Position numbers and translations under genes: made by a program. Positions 7,680-16,449 of a stretch of DNA of 53,615 bases are shown here, in pieces. A model generated the notes under the pieces. It was not told the origin of the DNA. It saw nothing but the letters and a program-made list of their open reading frames with translations, and searched no databases. Within the stretch, counting starts at the first letter, position 1, and every line of letters starts with the position of its first letter. The stretch comes from Vicinamibacteria bacterium (lineage in GTDB: Bacteria > Acidobacteriota > Vicinamibacteria > Fen-336): NCBI GenBank assembly GCA_025923995.1, contig JAICEW010000005.1, positions 1 to 53,615 of the forward strand, written 5' to 3'.

Positions 7680-10118
7680 CTAGTCCTCCCGCAGAGCCTC
7701 GGCCGGATCGAGGCGCACGCCCCTCCAGGCTGGCACCAGCGTCGCCGCGGCGGCGACCAAGGCGAGGACCGCTGCGGCCGCCGCGAGCAGGCCCGGATCC
7801 CAGCCGCGGGTCCCCCCGAGCACCCGCGCCATCAGCGACGCGCCGGCGCGCGCGGCGACCGCGCCGAGGACCAGCCCGACCACGACCGCGCCCAGCGCGG
7901 GCCCGGCCACCGCGCGCAGCACGTCGGCCCCGCGCGCGCCGAGCGCCAGGCGCACCCCGATCTCGCGCGTCTTCTGCGCCACCGCGTGCACGGTGACGCC
8001 GTAGAGGCCGGCGGCCGCCAGCAGCAGTCCCGCGAGCGCGAACGCGGCGAGCAGCAGGGCCTGGAAGCGCTGCGGGCCCAGCGACGCCGCGAGCGCTTCC
8101 GTCACGCGCACCGGCGCCTCCATCGGCAGGTCGGGATCGGCGCTGCGGAGCGCCTGGCGCAGCAGCGGGGCCGCCAGCATCGGGTCGCCGGCGGTGCGCA
8201 CCAGGAACGTCACGGGCGCGAACGCCATCCCCGCCGCGCTGTTCTGCGCGTGCGGCACGTACAGCATCGCGCTCGCGTCGAAGCCGAGCCCCGCGTCGCG
8301 CGTGTCGGCGACCACGCCCACGACGGTCGTCCACTCCTTCGCCGACGTCCCCCGCTTCAGGTGGCGGCCGACCGCGTCCTGGCCGGGCCAGTAGCGGCGC
8401 GCGAAGGACTCGCTCACGAGCGCGACCAGCGGTGCGCGCTCGCGGTCCGCCGCCTCGAACTCGCGCCCGGCCACCAGCCGCGCGCCCGTCGCCCGCAGGT
8501 AGCCCGGGCTGATGCGCCGGAAGTGGGCGCTGTCCGGATCCCCACGCTCGGACGTGTGTCCTTCGACCTGCACCATCGTCTGCATGCTCGACGCGCCCGC
8601 GAAGCGGGTCATGCCGGTCGAGGCCGCGACCACGCCGGGCGCGCCCTCCAGCGACTCCAGCACGCGGTCGACGAGTGCGGTGCGGGTCGGCGCCTCGGCG
8701 TAGCGGCTGGGGGGCAGCACGACCTGCGCGGCGAGGAGGCCGCCGGGCTCGAACCCCGGATCGGTGCGGTGCAGGTCGCCGAGCGCCTTCACCAGCAGGC
8801 CGCCGGCCGCGAGCAGGACCAGGCTCAGCGCCACCTCGCCTGCCAGCAGCGCGAGGCGCAGGACGCGGTCGCGCCGGTCGCCGATGACGCGCCGCGACTC
8901 CACCGCGGGCGCCGCCTCCCGCACCCGGCCGATCGCGGGCAGCACGCCCGCCAGCAGGCCCGCGCCCAGCGACACGACGATCGCGAACACCGCGACGCGC
9001 GGATCGAACGTCGGCGCGCCGACGAGACGCGCCAGGTTCGCGTCCATCGCGATCACGCGCGGCGTCAGGACGAGCGCCACCGCCAGGCCCAGCCCGCCGC
9101 CCGCGGCGGAGAGGAGCAGGCTCTCGACCGCCAGGCCGCGCAGCAGCCGTCCCCCGCCCGCGCCCAGCGCGACGCGCAGCGACATCTCGCCCCGGCGGGC
9201 CAGCGCGTCCGCGAGCGAGAGGTGCGCGAGGTTCGCGCAGCCGATGACGAGCAGGATGCCCACGCCCGCCAGCAGCAGCGCGAGCGCCGCCCGGCGCGGA
9301 CCGAAGTACTGCTCGCGCATCGGCTTGATCCGGAGGCCCCAGCCGGTGTGGGTGTCGGGCGACTCGGCCGTGAGCGCGGCCCGGATCGAGTCCATCTCGC
9401 CGAGCGCCGCCTCCATCGACACGTCCGGCCGCAGGCGCGCGGTGGTGGCGACGTAGCGCGCGCCCTTGCGCGGCAGGTTGCCGGCATGGATGCCGAGCGG
9501 CACGTAGAGGTCGGAGCGCTGGAAGAGCGTGGAGAAGCCGGGACGCAGGACGCCGATCACCTCGTGGGGCACGCCGTCCAGACGGATCGCGCGCCCCACG
9601 ATCGCGGGATCGGCGGCGAACCGGCGCGTCCACAGGCCGTGGCCCAGGAGCACGACGGCCGCCTGGCGGCGGTCCTCGTCCTCGTCGAACGCGCGGCCGA
9701 GGAGAGGGTCGGCTCCGAGCAGGCGCAGCAGCGACGCCGACACGGACTCGCCCGAGACGCTCACGGGCTCGCCGTCGCCCGACAGGCCGATCTCGCGCGG
9801 GACGGTGGCGCCCACCTCCTCGAACGACCGCGCACGCTCGCGCCAGGCCACGTAGTCGATCGGCGACGCCGAGTACTCGGCCGCCGTGCCGGTCCCGGGC
9901 CCGTGCGTGACCAGCAGGGAGACCAGCCGGTCGGCGTGGGGGAACGGCAGCGGGCGCAGGAACAGCGCGCTCCAGAGCGCGAACAGCGCGACCGCCGACC
10001 CGATGCCCAGCGCGTGGACCAGGACGGTCGCCAGCGAGCGCGCCGGCCGGCGCCGCGCCCGTCGCGCGGCGAGGCGCGCCTCCAAACCGATGGACTCCAC
10101 GAGGTCCCGGAGCTTCAT
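7680..10118 (-). CDS. ADOP-family ABC transporter permease (duplicated FtsX/MacB type)
   Basis: 812 aa. N-terminal transmembrane helix, MacB-like periplasmic domain, three-helix FtsX domain around residues 275-400, then a second periplasmic domain and a second FtsX domain at the C-terminus. This duplicated architecture matches the 'Acidobacterial duplicated orphan permease' family (TIGR03434, as recalled), whose genes often lack an adjacent ATPase, as here. MacB relatives use mechanotransmission for efflux or lipoprotein handling; the role of ADOP proteins is unclear. Divergent from the LysR gene at 10192 across a 73-base AT-richer gap. Confidence 0.92.
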   Translation of the reverse strand: MKLRDLVESIGLEARLAARRARRRPARSLATVLVHALGIGSAVALFALWSALFLRPLPFPHADRLVSLLVTHGPGTGTAAEYSASPIDYVAWRERARSFEEVGATVPREIGLSGDGEPVSVSGESVSASLLRLLGADPLLGRAFDEDEDRRQAAVVLLGHGLWTRRFAADPAIVGRAIRLDGVPHEVIGVLRPGFSTLFQRSDLYVPLGIHAGNLPRKGARYVATTARLRPDVSMEAALGEMDSIRAALTAESPDTHTGWGLRIKPMREQYFGPRRAALALLLAGVGILLVIGCANLAHLSLADALARRGEMSLRVALGAGGGRLLRGLAVESLLLSAAGGGLGLAVALVLTPRVIAMDANLARLVGAPTFDPRVAVFAIVVSLGAGLLAGVLPAIGRVREAAPAVESRRVIGDRRDRVLRLALLAGEVALSLVLLAAGGLLVKALGDLHRTDPGFEPGGLLAAQVVLPPSRYAEAPTRTALVDRVLESLEGAPGVVAASTGMTRFAGASSMQTMVQVEGHTSERGDPDSAHFRRISPGYLRATGARLVAGREFEAADRERAPLVALVSESFARRYWPGQDAVGRHLKRGTSAKEWTTVVGVVADTRDAGLGFDASAMLYVPHAQNSAAGMAFAPVTFLVRTAGDPMLAAPLLRQALRSADPDLPMEAPVRVTEALAASLGPQRFQALLLAAFALAGLLLAAAGLYGVTVHAVAQKTREIGVRLALGARGADVLRAVAGPALGAVVVGLVLGAVAARAGASLMARVLGGTRGWDPGLLAAAAAVLALVAAAATLVPAWRGVRLDPAEALRED

Positions 10119-10191
10119 GGATGTCGAAGGTAGGGCGGTCTGTCACATAAATCCAATGCATTCATCGAACCGCTTCGGATAGCATCAGCGC

Positions 10192-11154
10192 ATGGATGTG
10201 CCGAGGTCGGCGGCGCCGCCAGGGGACCGCGTGACGCTCGAGGTGCGGCACCTCAAGCTGGTGCGGGCGATCGTGGGAGAGGGCGGCGTGACGCGCGCGG
10301 CGTCGCGGCTGCACCTGTCCCAGCCCGCGCTGTCGCGGCAGCTGGCCGACCTGGAGCAGCGGCTCGGCACGCCGCTGTTCGCCCGCTCGGGCCGGCGGAT
10401 GGTCCCCACCGCCGCGGCCGAGCGCCTCCTGCGCGTCGCGGAGTCGGTGCTGGGCGAGCTCTCACGCGCCGAGGACGAGGTGCGCGGCCTCGATCCCGGC
10501 AGCAGCGGCGTCATCCGCCTGAGCACCGAGTGCTACACCGCGTACCACTGGCTGCCCCGCGCGCTCGACGGCTTCGCGCGCCGCTTCCCGCGCGTGGACG
10601 TGCAGATCGTGGTGGAGGCCACGCGCCGGCCGCTGGAGGCGCTGGAGGGCGGCCGCCTCGACCTGGCCATCGTCACCAACACCGGCGGCCGCGACCTCGT
10701 GCGCGTGCCGCTCTTCGACGACGAGATGGTGGCGGTGATGGCTCCCGGCCATCCGCTCGCGACGTCGCGGTCGCTGCGCGCGCGCGACTTCGCGCCGCAC
10801 ACGCTCCTCCACTACTCGGTCCCGCCCGCCCAGTCCTCCGTCTTCCGGCGCTTCCTGACCCCGGCGGGCGTCACGCCCGCGCGCGTGATGCAGCTGGAGC
10901 TGACGGAGGCGATCCTGGAGCTGGCGCGCGCCCGCCACGGGGTCGCCATCCTGGCCTCGTGGGCCGTGCGGCCCGAGGTGGAGGCGGGCCGCCTGGTGGC
11001 CGTCCGGCTGGCCCCGCGTCCGCTGCGCCGCACCTGGTACGCGGCCGCGCGGCCGCAGCAGGCGGCGCTGCCCTACGTGCGCGAGTTCATCGAGCAGGTG
11101 CGCCGCACGGCTCCCGCCCGCCGCGCGGGCGCCGCGATCAAGGCCGGACGATGA
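10192..11154 (+). CDS. LysR-family transcriptional regulator (MetR-like)
   Basis: 320 aa. Winged HTH at about residues 20-80 (LEVRHLKLVRAI ... LSQPALSRQLADLEQRLG), then a LysR substrate-binding domain. The linker and first effector strand (TECYTAYHWLPRALDGFARRFP) resemble MetR, the homocysteine-responsive activator, more than generic LysR proteins. No methionine gene is nearby. It is divergent from the ADOP permease, the classical arrangement for a LysR regulator and its target. It overlaps the 3' end of the opposing S74 gene by 17 bases. Confidence 0.9.
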   Translation: MDVPRSAAPPGDRVTLEVRHLKLVRAIVGEGGVTRAASRLHLSQPALSRQLADLEQRLGTPLFARSGRRMVPTAAAERLLRVAESVLGELSRAEDEVRGLDPGSSGVIRLSTECYTAYHWLPRALDGFARRFPRVDVQIVVEATRRPLEALEGGRLDLAIVTNTGGRDLVRVPLFDDEMVAVMAPGHPLATSRSLRARDFAPHTLLHYSVPPAQSSVFRRFLTPAGVTPARVMQLELTEAILELARARHGVAILASWAVRPEVEAGRLVAVRLAPRPLRRTWYAAARPQQAALPYVREFIEQVRRTAPARRAGAAIKAGR

Positions 11155-12937
11155 CGCGCTCGCCCGACCCGCGCGCTTCGATGTCCGCGAGGCGGGCCTT
11201 CAGCCACGCCAGCTCGGTCCGCTGCTCTTCGACGACCGTCCACAGCGCCTGGATGGCCGCCAGGGCCACACCCTCGGCGTCCACGGTCGCGATGTGCCGT
11301 TCGTCCTGCCCCAGCCCGAACGCAGCGCGGAAGTCCTGTGCCATCGGCCCGACGTGGCGCACCTCGGGATCGAGGACGTAGCTCCACTCGCTGATCGGCA
11401 GCGAGGCGACGCCCTCGAGGATGGCCCGGGGGTCGACGGGCCGCAGGTCCTGCTTCGCCGCCCGGTCGCTCGTGCTGACGAACGTGCCGTTCACGGTCAG
11501 CCCCGCCTGGTTGAGCGTCATCAGCGTGGCGCCGCCGCCCGAGCTGTACGCGTTGTCGTCGTGCGTGCCGCCCTTGTACCAGGCGAATCCGTTCAGGGCG
11601 TCGGCGTTGTCGGTGCGGTAGTACTGGACGTAGCCCTGCACGCCGATCCCGTAGGCCGTGCCCCACAGGTCGAGCATCTGGCGCGTGCTGGCACCGAAGG
11701 TGAGCTTGCCCGGCGCCCCCACCGTGAGGCCACCCGGCGAGGGGCTGGTGGTGTTGATCCCCACGCCGCCCACCGCGCGGACGAGGAACTGGTTGGGCCC
11801 TGTGGACTGGAAGTCGGCATTGGTCGAGTCCGCCCACACGAACGCTCCCTCGTCACCGTCGAAGTCGCCGGACTGCGCGGAGTCGCGCACCTTGGCCCGC
11901 TGCCCCGCCGCCAGGCTGTACCATCCTCCCGCCGTGTTGCTTTCGCCTCCCGGGACCATCGCGACGCTTCCGCTGGCCGTGTTCGCGACGCCGCCGGCCA
12001 CCGTGGATGCGTTGGCGGCGGTGTTCGCGACGCCGCCACCGACCGTCCCGTAGATCGCGGTGACCCGGTTGCGGCCGGTGGACAAGGTCTGGCCTCCTCC
12101 CGCGATCGTGGCGCCGAAGACCCCGGGGTCGACCACGTTCAGGAACGAGCCGCCGATGACGTTGTGCTCCCAGAAATCCGCGGGCTCCACGCGGAAGCCG
12201 GTCTGGCCGTTGACGCGGATCACGAGCGCCTGGTTGTCGGTGGTGCCGATGAACTGGGTGCCCGGGTTGGTGCCTGCGTTGCCGCCCAGCGCCCACCCCG
12301 GCGTGTCGTCGTCGGGCTCGCACACGACGGCGCCGTCCTGGTTCACGGTGCGGATGGACTGTCCGGCGGGACAGGTCCCGGTGATGCGCGCCTGCGTCGC
12401 CGCGGTGTCGACCGTCAGCGTCACGGCGCCCGAGGAGCCGCCGCCCGAGAGGCCGGCACCCGCCGTCACGCCGGTGATGTCGCCGCCGCTGTCGTTGTCG
12501 ACGTCGTCGGCGAACCCGGCCGGCTTGCCGACGATGCCCGTCCAGGCCGTCCCCGCGCTGAAGATCGCCTGCGGAGCCGACGTCAGCTCCTGCAGGGGTG
12601 AGAGCGCGGTGTAGGCGCCCGTGCTGGCTCCTGGTCGGACCCGCACCTCCAGCCATCGCCTCGCGGTGCCGAAGACCGGGCCGAAGTCCAGCGACACCGT
12701 GAACAGGCCGCTCGTCACCTGTACGTCGTCCCGAGTGAGGAGTGGGCCCACCTGGGAGCCTCCCGCCCCCGCGTCCATGAGGACGAGCTGCAGGTCGTAG
12801 CTGCCGCTCGCCGGAGTGCCGGCGTCGGCGAGACGGCCCTGGTAGGTGAAGGCGGTGCCGACCGGCTGCGCGGACAGGGACTGGCCGGACCAGGAAGCGG
12901 CCACCAGGGTCAGGAAACCACGGAAGCGCAGGCTCAT
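11138..12937 (-). CDS. Secreted tail-fibre-type protein with C-terminal S74 intramolecular chaperone domain
   Basis: 599 aa. A signal peptide ends near SLSAQP. A beta-rich region follows (residues ~25-170), then YadA-head-like Gly/Ala/Asn repeats around 270-340 (GGGVANTA, AGGVANTASG, PGGESNTAGG), then the S74/intramolecular chaperone domain from about 485. The likely autocleavage dyad is S490-D-R-A-A-K495, with Ser and Lys five residues apart as in characterised endosialidase chaperones. Such domains trimerise beta-helical fibres and then cut themselves off. No phage genes flank it, so a cell-surface fibre or adhesin-like role is more likely. Its 3' end overlaps the LysR gene. Confidence 0.82.
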   Translation of the reverse strand: MSLRFRGFLTLVAASWSGQSLSAQPVGTAFTYQGRLADAGTPASGSYDLQLVLMDAGAGGSQVGPLLTRDDVQVTSGLFTVSLDFGPVFGTARRWLEVRVRPGASTGAYTALSPLQELTSAPQAIFSAGTAWTGIVGKPAGFADDVDNDSGGDITGVTAGAGLSGGGSSGAVTLTVDTAATQARITGTCPAGQSIRTVNQDGAVVCEPDDDTPGWALGGNAGTNPGTQFIGTTDNQALVIRVNGQTGFRVEPADFWEHNVIGGSFLNVVDPGVFGATIAGGGQTLSTGRNRVTAIYGTVGGGVANTAANASTVAGGVANTASGSVAMVPGGESNTAGGWYSLAAGQRAKVRDSAQSGDFDGDEGAFVWADSTNADFQSTGPNQFLVRAVGGVGINTTSPSPGGLTVGAPGKLTFGASTRQMLDLWGTAYGIGVQGYVQYYRTDNADALNGFAWYKGGTHDDNAYSSGGGATLMTLNQAGLTVNGTFVSTSDRAAKQDLRPVDPRAILEGVASLPISEWSYVLDPEVRHVGPMAQDFRAAFGLGQDERHIATVDAEGVALAAIQALWTVVEEQRTELAWLKARLADIEARGSGERVIVRP

Positions 12938-13057
12938 GGGGCGCTGACCTCGAGTATGAAGGCGGAGTGCCTCGAGGGCAGACGCGTCGAGGGCCGGGAG
13001 AACCCCTCACTCTTCCGGTCGTCTCACGGTGGCGCCGTGGCGGGCGGTCCTGCGAAG

Positions 13058-14284
13058 ATGGGCGCGGTGAGGGAGTTACCAGACACGACGCCCAGCGGAA
13101 ACCTGCTCTCGAACCTGGTCCTCTTCGGCCGCGTGCTGAGCGGGCTCGGTCTCGACGGCAGCCCCGGCCGCATGATCGACCTGGCCGTGGCGCTGCGCGC
13201 GATCGACGTCGGGAGGAAGCGCGACGTCTACCACGTGATGCGCGCGCTCGTGGTCCGCCGGCGCGAGGACATCCCCACGTTCGACGACGCGTTCCAGACG
13301 TTCTGGCGCAAGCCCTCGGAGGGGTTCACGACGCTGGACCTGCGCGCGATGGGGGAGAAGCGCCGCTTCCGGCGTCCGCGCTTCGACCCGGCGCCGCTGC
13401 GCGATCCCGAAGCAGTCGACGAGCCCCCGCCGCGCGCGACCGACGACGAGCCCACGCTCCTCGCGCGCCTCACGTACAGCGCGAGCGAGGTGCTCCGGCA
13501 CAAGGACTTCGCGCTGATGACGGGCCAGGAGCTGGACGAGGTGCGCGGGCTGCTGGACCGCTTCGCCTGGCGGCTGGCGCAGCGCCGCACGCGCCGCTTC
13601 GCGGTCGGCGACGGCCCGCGGCTCGACCTGCGGCGCACCGTCCGCCGGAGCCTCCGCCACGGTGGCGAGATCCTGCGCTGGTCCCGCCGGCGGCCGCGCA
13701 CCAAGCCGCGTCCGCTCGTCGTGCTGGCCGACATCAGCGGGTCGATGGAGCGCTACACGCGTCTGCTGCTGCTCTTCCTCTACTCGCTGGCCGAGGGGCT
13801 CGAGCAGCGGGTGGAGGCGTTCGTGTTCGGCACGCGGCTGACGCGGGTCACCAGGCAGCTGCGCGGCCGCGACGTGGACCAGGCGCTGGCGGAGGTCTCG
13901 CGCGCGGTGCCGGACTGGTCGGGCGGCACGCGCATCGGCGACGCGCTGCGCGCGTTCAACTTCGACTGGGGCCGGCGCGCGGCCCGCAGCGGCTCGGTGG
14001 TCCTGGTCATCTCCGACGGCTGGGATCGCGGCGAGCCCGAGCGGCTGCGAACGGAGATGGCGCGGCTGCAGCGGAGCTGCCATCGCCTCGTCTGGCTCAA
14101 CCCGCTGCTGGGCGAGCGCGAGTACGAGCCGCTCGCGCGCGGCATGCGCACCGCCCTGCCCTTCGTGGACGACTTCCTGCCGGTGCACGACCTGGCCAGC
14201 CTGGAGGACCTCGCGCGCCGCCTGGAGCGGATGGAAGCGCACCGTCCCGCCCGCCGGCAGGGGGCCGACCGAATGAAGCCATGA
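13058..14284 (+). CDS. CoxE-like VWA-domain protein
   Basis: 408 aa from the ATG at 13058 (a GTG at 13067 is an alternative). The N-terminal half matches the CoxE/VWA-containing family (LVLFGRVLSGLGLD, REDIPTFDDAFQTFW). The VWA domain carries a metal-ion-dependent adhesion site: D225-I-S-G-S, a downstream GGTRIGDAL Thr and an ISDGWD Asp. CoxE partners the CoxD AAA+ ATPase in maturing CO dehydrogenase-type enzymes. This is the only CoxE homologue in the window and presumably serves the hydroxylase at 1-3142 despite the 9-kb separation. Its stop overlaps the next start (ATGA). Confidence 0.88.
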   Translation: MGAVRELPDTTPSGNLLSNLVLFGRVLSGLGLDGSPGRMIDLAVALRAIDVGRKRDVYHVMRALVVRRREDIPTFDDAFQTFWRKPSEGFTTLDLRAMGEKRRFRRPRFDPAPLRDPEAVDEPPPRATDDEPTLLARLTYSASEVLRHKDFALMTGQELDEVRGLLDRFAWRLAQRRTRRFAVGDGPRLDLRRTVRRSLRHGGEILRWSRRRPRTKPRPLVVLADISGSMERYTRLLLLFLYSLAEGLEQRVEAFVFGTRLTRVTRQLRGRDVDQALAEVSRAVPDWSGGTRIGDALRAFNFDWGRRAARSGSVVLVISDGWDRGEPERLRTEMARLQRSCHRLVWLNPLLGEREYEPLARGMRTALPFVDDFLPVHDLASLEDLARRLERMEAHRPARRQGADRMKP

Positions 14285-16416
14285 GCGGGCCCTGGGTCGA
14301 CGTGCGCATGCGCTGGCGCGCCGGGATGGTCGCGGTGGTGTGGGCGGCGCTGCTGGGCGTGGTCGCGCTGGTGCGCCCGCTGTCGTCCGCGCGCGCCTCG
14401 CCGGGCGCGCGGCTGTCGGTGACGCTCGCGATCGGGCTCGGCGTCGCCGGCTCCGCCCTGCTGGCGAGCCTCAAGGGCCGCGGGCAGGCGGCGACGCTCG
14501 CGTTCTACGCGTTCCTCTGTCTCGCGGTCGACGCGCTGGGCCAGGTGCTGGCTCCGCTCGGCTGGCCCATCTGGCCGCTGATGGCGCTGCTGGTGGCGGC
14601 GGTGGCGGTGGCGGAGGGACAGCTGCACGCGCTGGGCGTGGCGGCGCTGGCGACGCTGCTGGCCGCGGCCGACGCCGCGGCCTCCGGCTTCACCGCCTGG
14701 AAGGCCGCGCTGGCGGGAGGCTTCGGCTACGTCGCGCTGGCGCTCGCCATCCACCACGCGCTGCTGGGCGAGAAGCGGCGCCTGGTGTCGCTGCGGGCCG
14801 AGCTGGCGCGCCTCACGTCGGGCCTCGAGCAGCTCGACACCGACGGCCGCGCGGGGCCGGTGACCGGCGTGCGCGCGGCGCTGCGGCAGGCCTCGGAGGA
14901 GGGCCGGCGGGCCCGCCAGCTCGACCGCGCCGCCGAGCTGGACGCGGCGCTCACGCGCCTCGCGCGCGTGGGCCGCACCGCGCTCGACGCCCACGCCGTG
15001 CTCTACTTCGACCTCGACCACGAGCGCGGCTCGGCCGTGCTGCGCGCCTCCGACAGCGTCGAGACCGTGCGCACCGAGACGCTCTCGCCGCTCTCGGCCG
15101 ACCCGTTCGCGTTCGTGCTGGACCGCCGCCAGTCCTTCTACGCGACCGACTTCAAGCGGCTGCTGTGGGCGCTGCCGTACTACCGGGGCGAGGTGCGCAT
15201 CGGCTCGCTGCTGGCGGTGCCGGTGATGACGGGCGACGTGGTGGCGGGCCTGCTGGTCGCGGACAAGCTGGAGACGCAGGCGCTCACGGGGCGCGAGCCG
15301 GGCCTGCTGGCGGAGCTGGCGGAGATGGCGGCCGAGGCCATCCTCCAGATGCGCGCGTCGCTCTCGCGCGAGGAGCTGGGCGCCGAGTTCAAGGCGGTCT
15401 ACGACGTGTCGCACCGGCTCACGGCGACGATCGACGTCATCCCCATCCGCGCGCTGCTGCTGCGCAGCGCGCGCGACCTGGTGCCGGCGCTGGAGTCGGC
15501 CACCATCGTCCTCGCCGACAACCCTCCCACGCGCTACCGCATCGAGGAGGGCTACGGATGGGGCAAGGAGTTCGAGGGGCGCGAGGTGGCGCTGGCGGAG
15601 CGGACCTGGACCAGCTGGGTCCTGCGCAGCGCGGAGGAGCCGTACCTGCTCGACGACCTGGCGGGCGGGGGCGAGCGCATGCCGGTGCTGGTGCTCGACG
15701 AGGGCTGGGGCCGGGCGGAATCGCTCCTGGCCCTGCCCCTGAAGGCCCGCGGGCGGACGCTGGGCGCGCTGGTCCTGACCGGGCGGCGCGGCGCCTTCGA
15801 CGCGTCCGCCCTCCGCGTCCTGGGCATCCTGGCCAACCAGGGCGCGGCCGCGCTCTTCACCTGGCGCCAGATGGAGGCCGAGAAGGAGCAGGCGGTGCGC
15901 GACGGGCTGACGGGCCTCTACAACCGGCGCGAGTTCAACAAGCTGCTCCAGAAGACGCTGGCCAACGCGGACCGCCTGGGCGGAGGGTTCGGGCTGCTGC
16001 TGTTCGACATCGACCACTTCAAGAAGCTCAACGACACGTACGGCCATCCGGCGGGGGACGCGGCCATACGCAACACCGCGCAGGTGCTCGAGCGCCACCA
16101 GCGGCAGGGCGACCACGCCGCGCGCTACGGCGGCGAGGAGTTCGCGGTCATCCTGCCCGGCGCGGACGAGAAGGGGGCGCTGCAGCTGGCGGAGCGGGTG
16201 CGGGACGCGATCGCGTCCTCGCGCGTCGTGTTCGAGGGCGCGCGCCTCAACGTGACCGTGAGCCTGGGCGTCGCCGTCTGGCCGGCGGACGGCAAGGACC
16301 ACGAAGGCCTGCTGGCGGCGGCCGACCGCGCGCTCTACGCGGCCAAGCAGGCCGGGCGCAACCGCGTGGTGGCCGCCTCCACGCTGCCGGCACCGGACTT
16401 GCAGCCGTCCCGTTGA
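14281..16416 (+). CDS. Diguanylate cyclase with N-terminal membrane segments and two GAF domains
   Basis: 711 aa, start fixed by ATGA overlap with the CoxE-like gene. About four to six transmembrane helices (residues 10-165), a short coiled coil, GAF domains at roughly 220-365 and 375-530, and a C-terminal GGDEF domain (~540-700). The active site is GGEEF at 617-621. An inhibitory I-site RQGD at 608-611 is spaced five residues before it, so product inhibition is expected. The protein should make cyclic-di-GMP in response to a signal read by the membrane or GAF modules. Coupling to coxE is unusual and may simply reflect an operon boundary. Confidence 0.92.
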   Translation: MSGPWVDVRMRWRAGMVAVVWAALLGVVALVRPLSSARASPGARLSVTLAIGLGVAGSALLASLKGRGQAATLAFYAFLCLAVDALGQVLAPLGWPIWPLMALLVAAVAVAEGQLHALGVAALATLLAAADAAASGFTAWKAALAGGFGYVALALAIHHALLGEKRRLVSLRAELARLTSGLEQLDTDGRAGPVTGVRAALRQASEEGRRARQLDRAAELDAALTRLARVGRTALDAHAVLYFDLDHERGSAVLRASDSVETVRTETLSPLSADPFAFVLDRRQSFYATDFKRLLWALPYYRGEVRIGSLLAVPVMTGDVVAGLLVADKLETQALTGREPGLLAELAEMAAEAILQMRASLSREELGAEFKAVYDVSHRLTATIDVIPIRALLLRSARDLVPALESATIVLADNPPTRYRIEEGYGWGKEFEGREVALAERTWTSWVLRSAEEPYLLDDLAGGGERMPVLVLDEGWGRAESLLALPLKARGRTLGALVLTGRRGAFDASALRVLGILANQGAAALFTWRQMEAEKEQAVRDGLTGLYNRREFNKLLQKTLANADRLGGGFGLLLFDIDHFKKLNDTYGHPAGDAAIRNTAQVLERHQRQGDHAARYGGEEFAVILPGADEKGALQLAERVRDAIASSRVVFEGARLNVTVSLGVAVWPADGKDHEGLLAAADRALYAAKQAGRNRVVAASTLPAPDLQPSR

Positions 16417-16441
16417 CGCCCCGCGTGCACCACCGTAATGT
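16413..16441 (+). promoter_or_regulatory. Sigma70-type promoter for the ClsB-like gene; predicted leaderless
   Basis: TTGACG (16413-16418), 17-base spacer, TAATGT (16436-16441). The start codon lies 8 bases after the -10, so the transcript would begin at or within a base or two of the ATG. No Shine-Dalgarno sequence is present. The -35 overlaps the end of the cyclase gene. Confidence 0.6.
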
Positions 16442-16449
16442 GAAATCAC

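Noticed and set aside
11138-12937. Prophage remnant
   Set aside because: Only one S74 protein is present; no integrase, capsid, portal, terminase or lysis gene was found within 10 kb.
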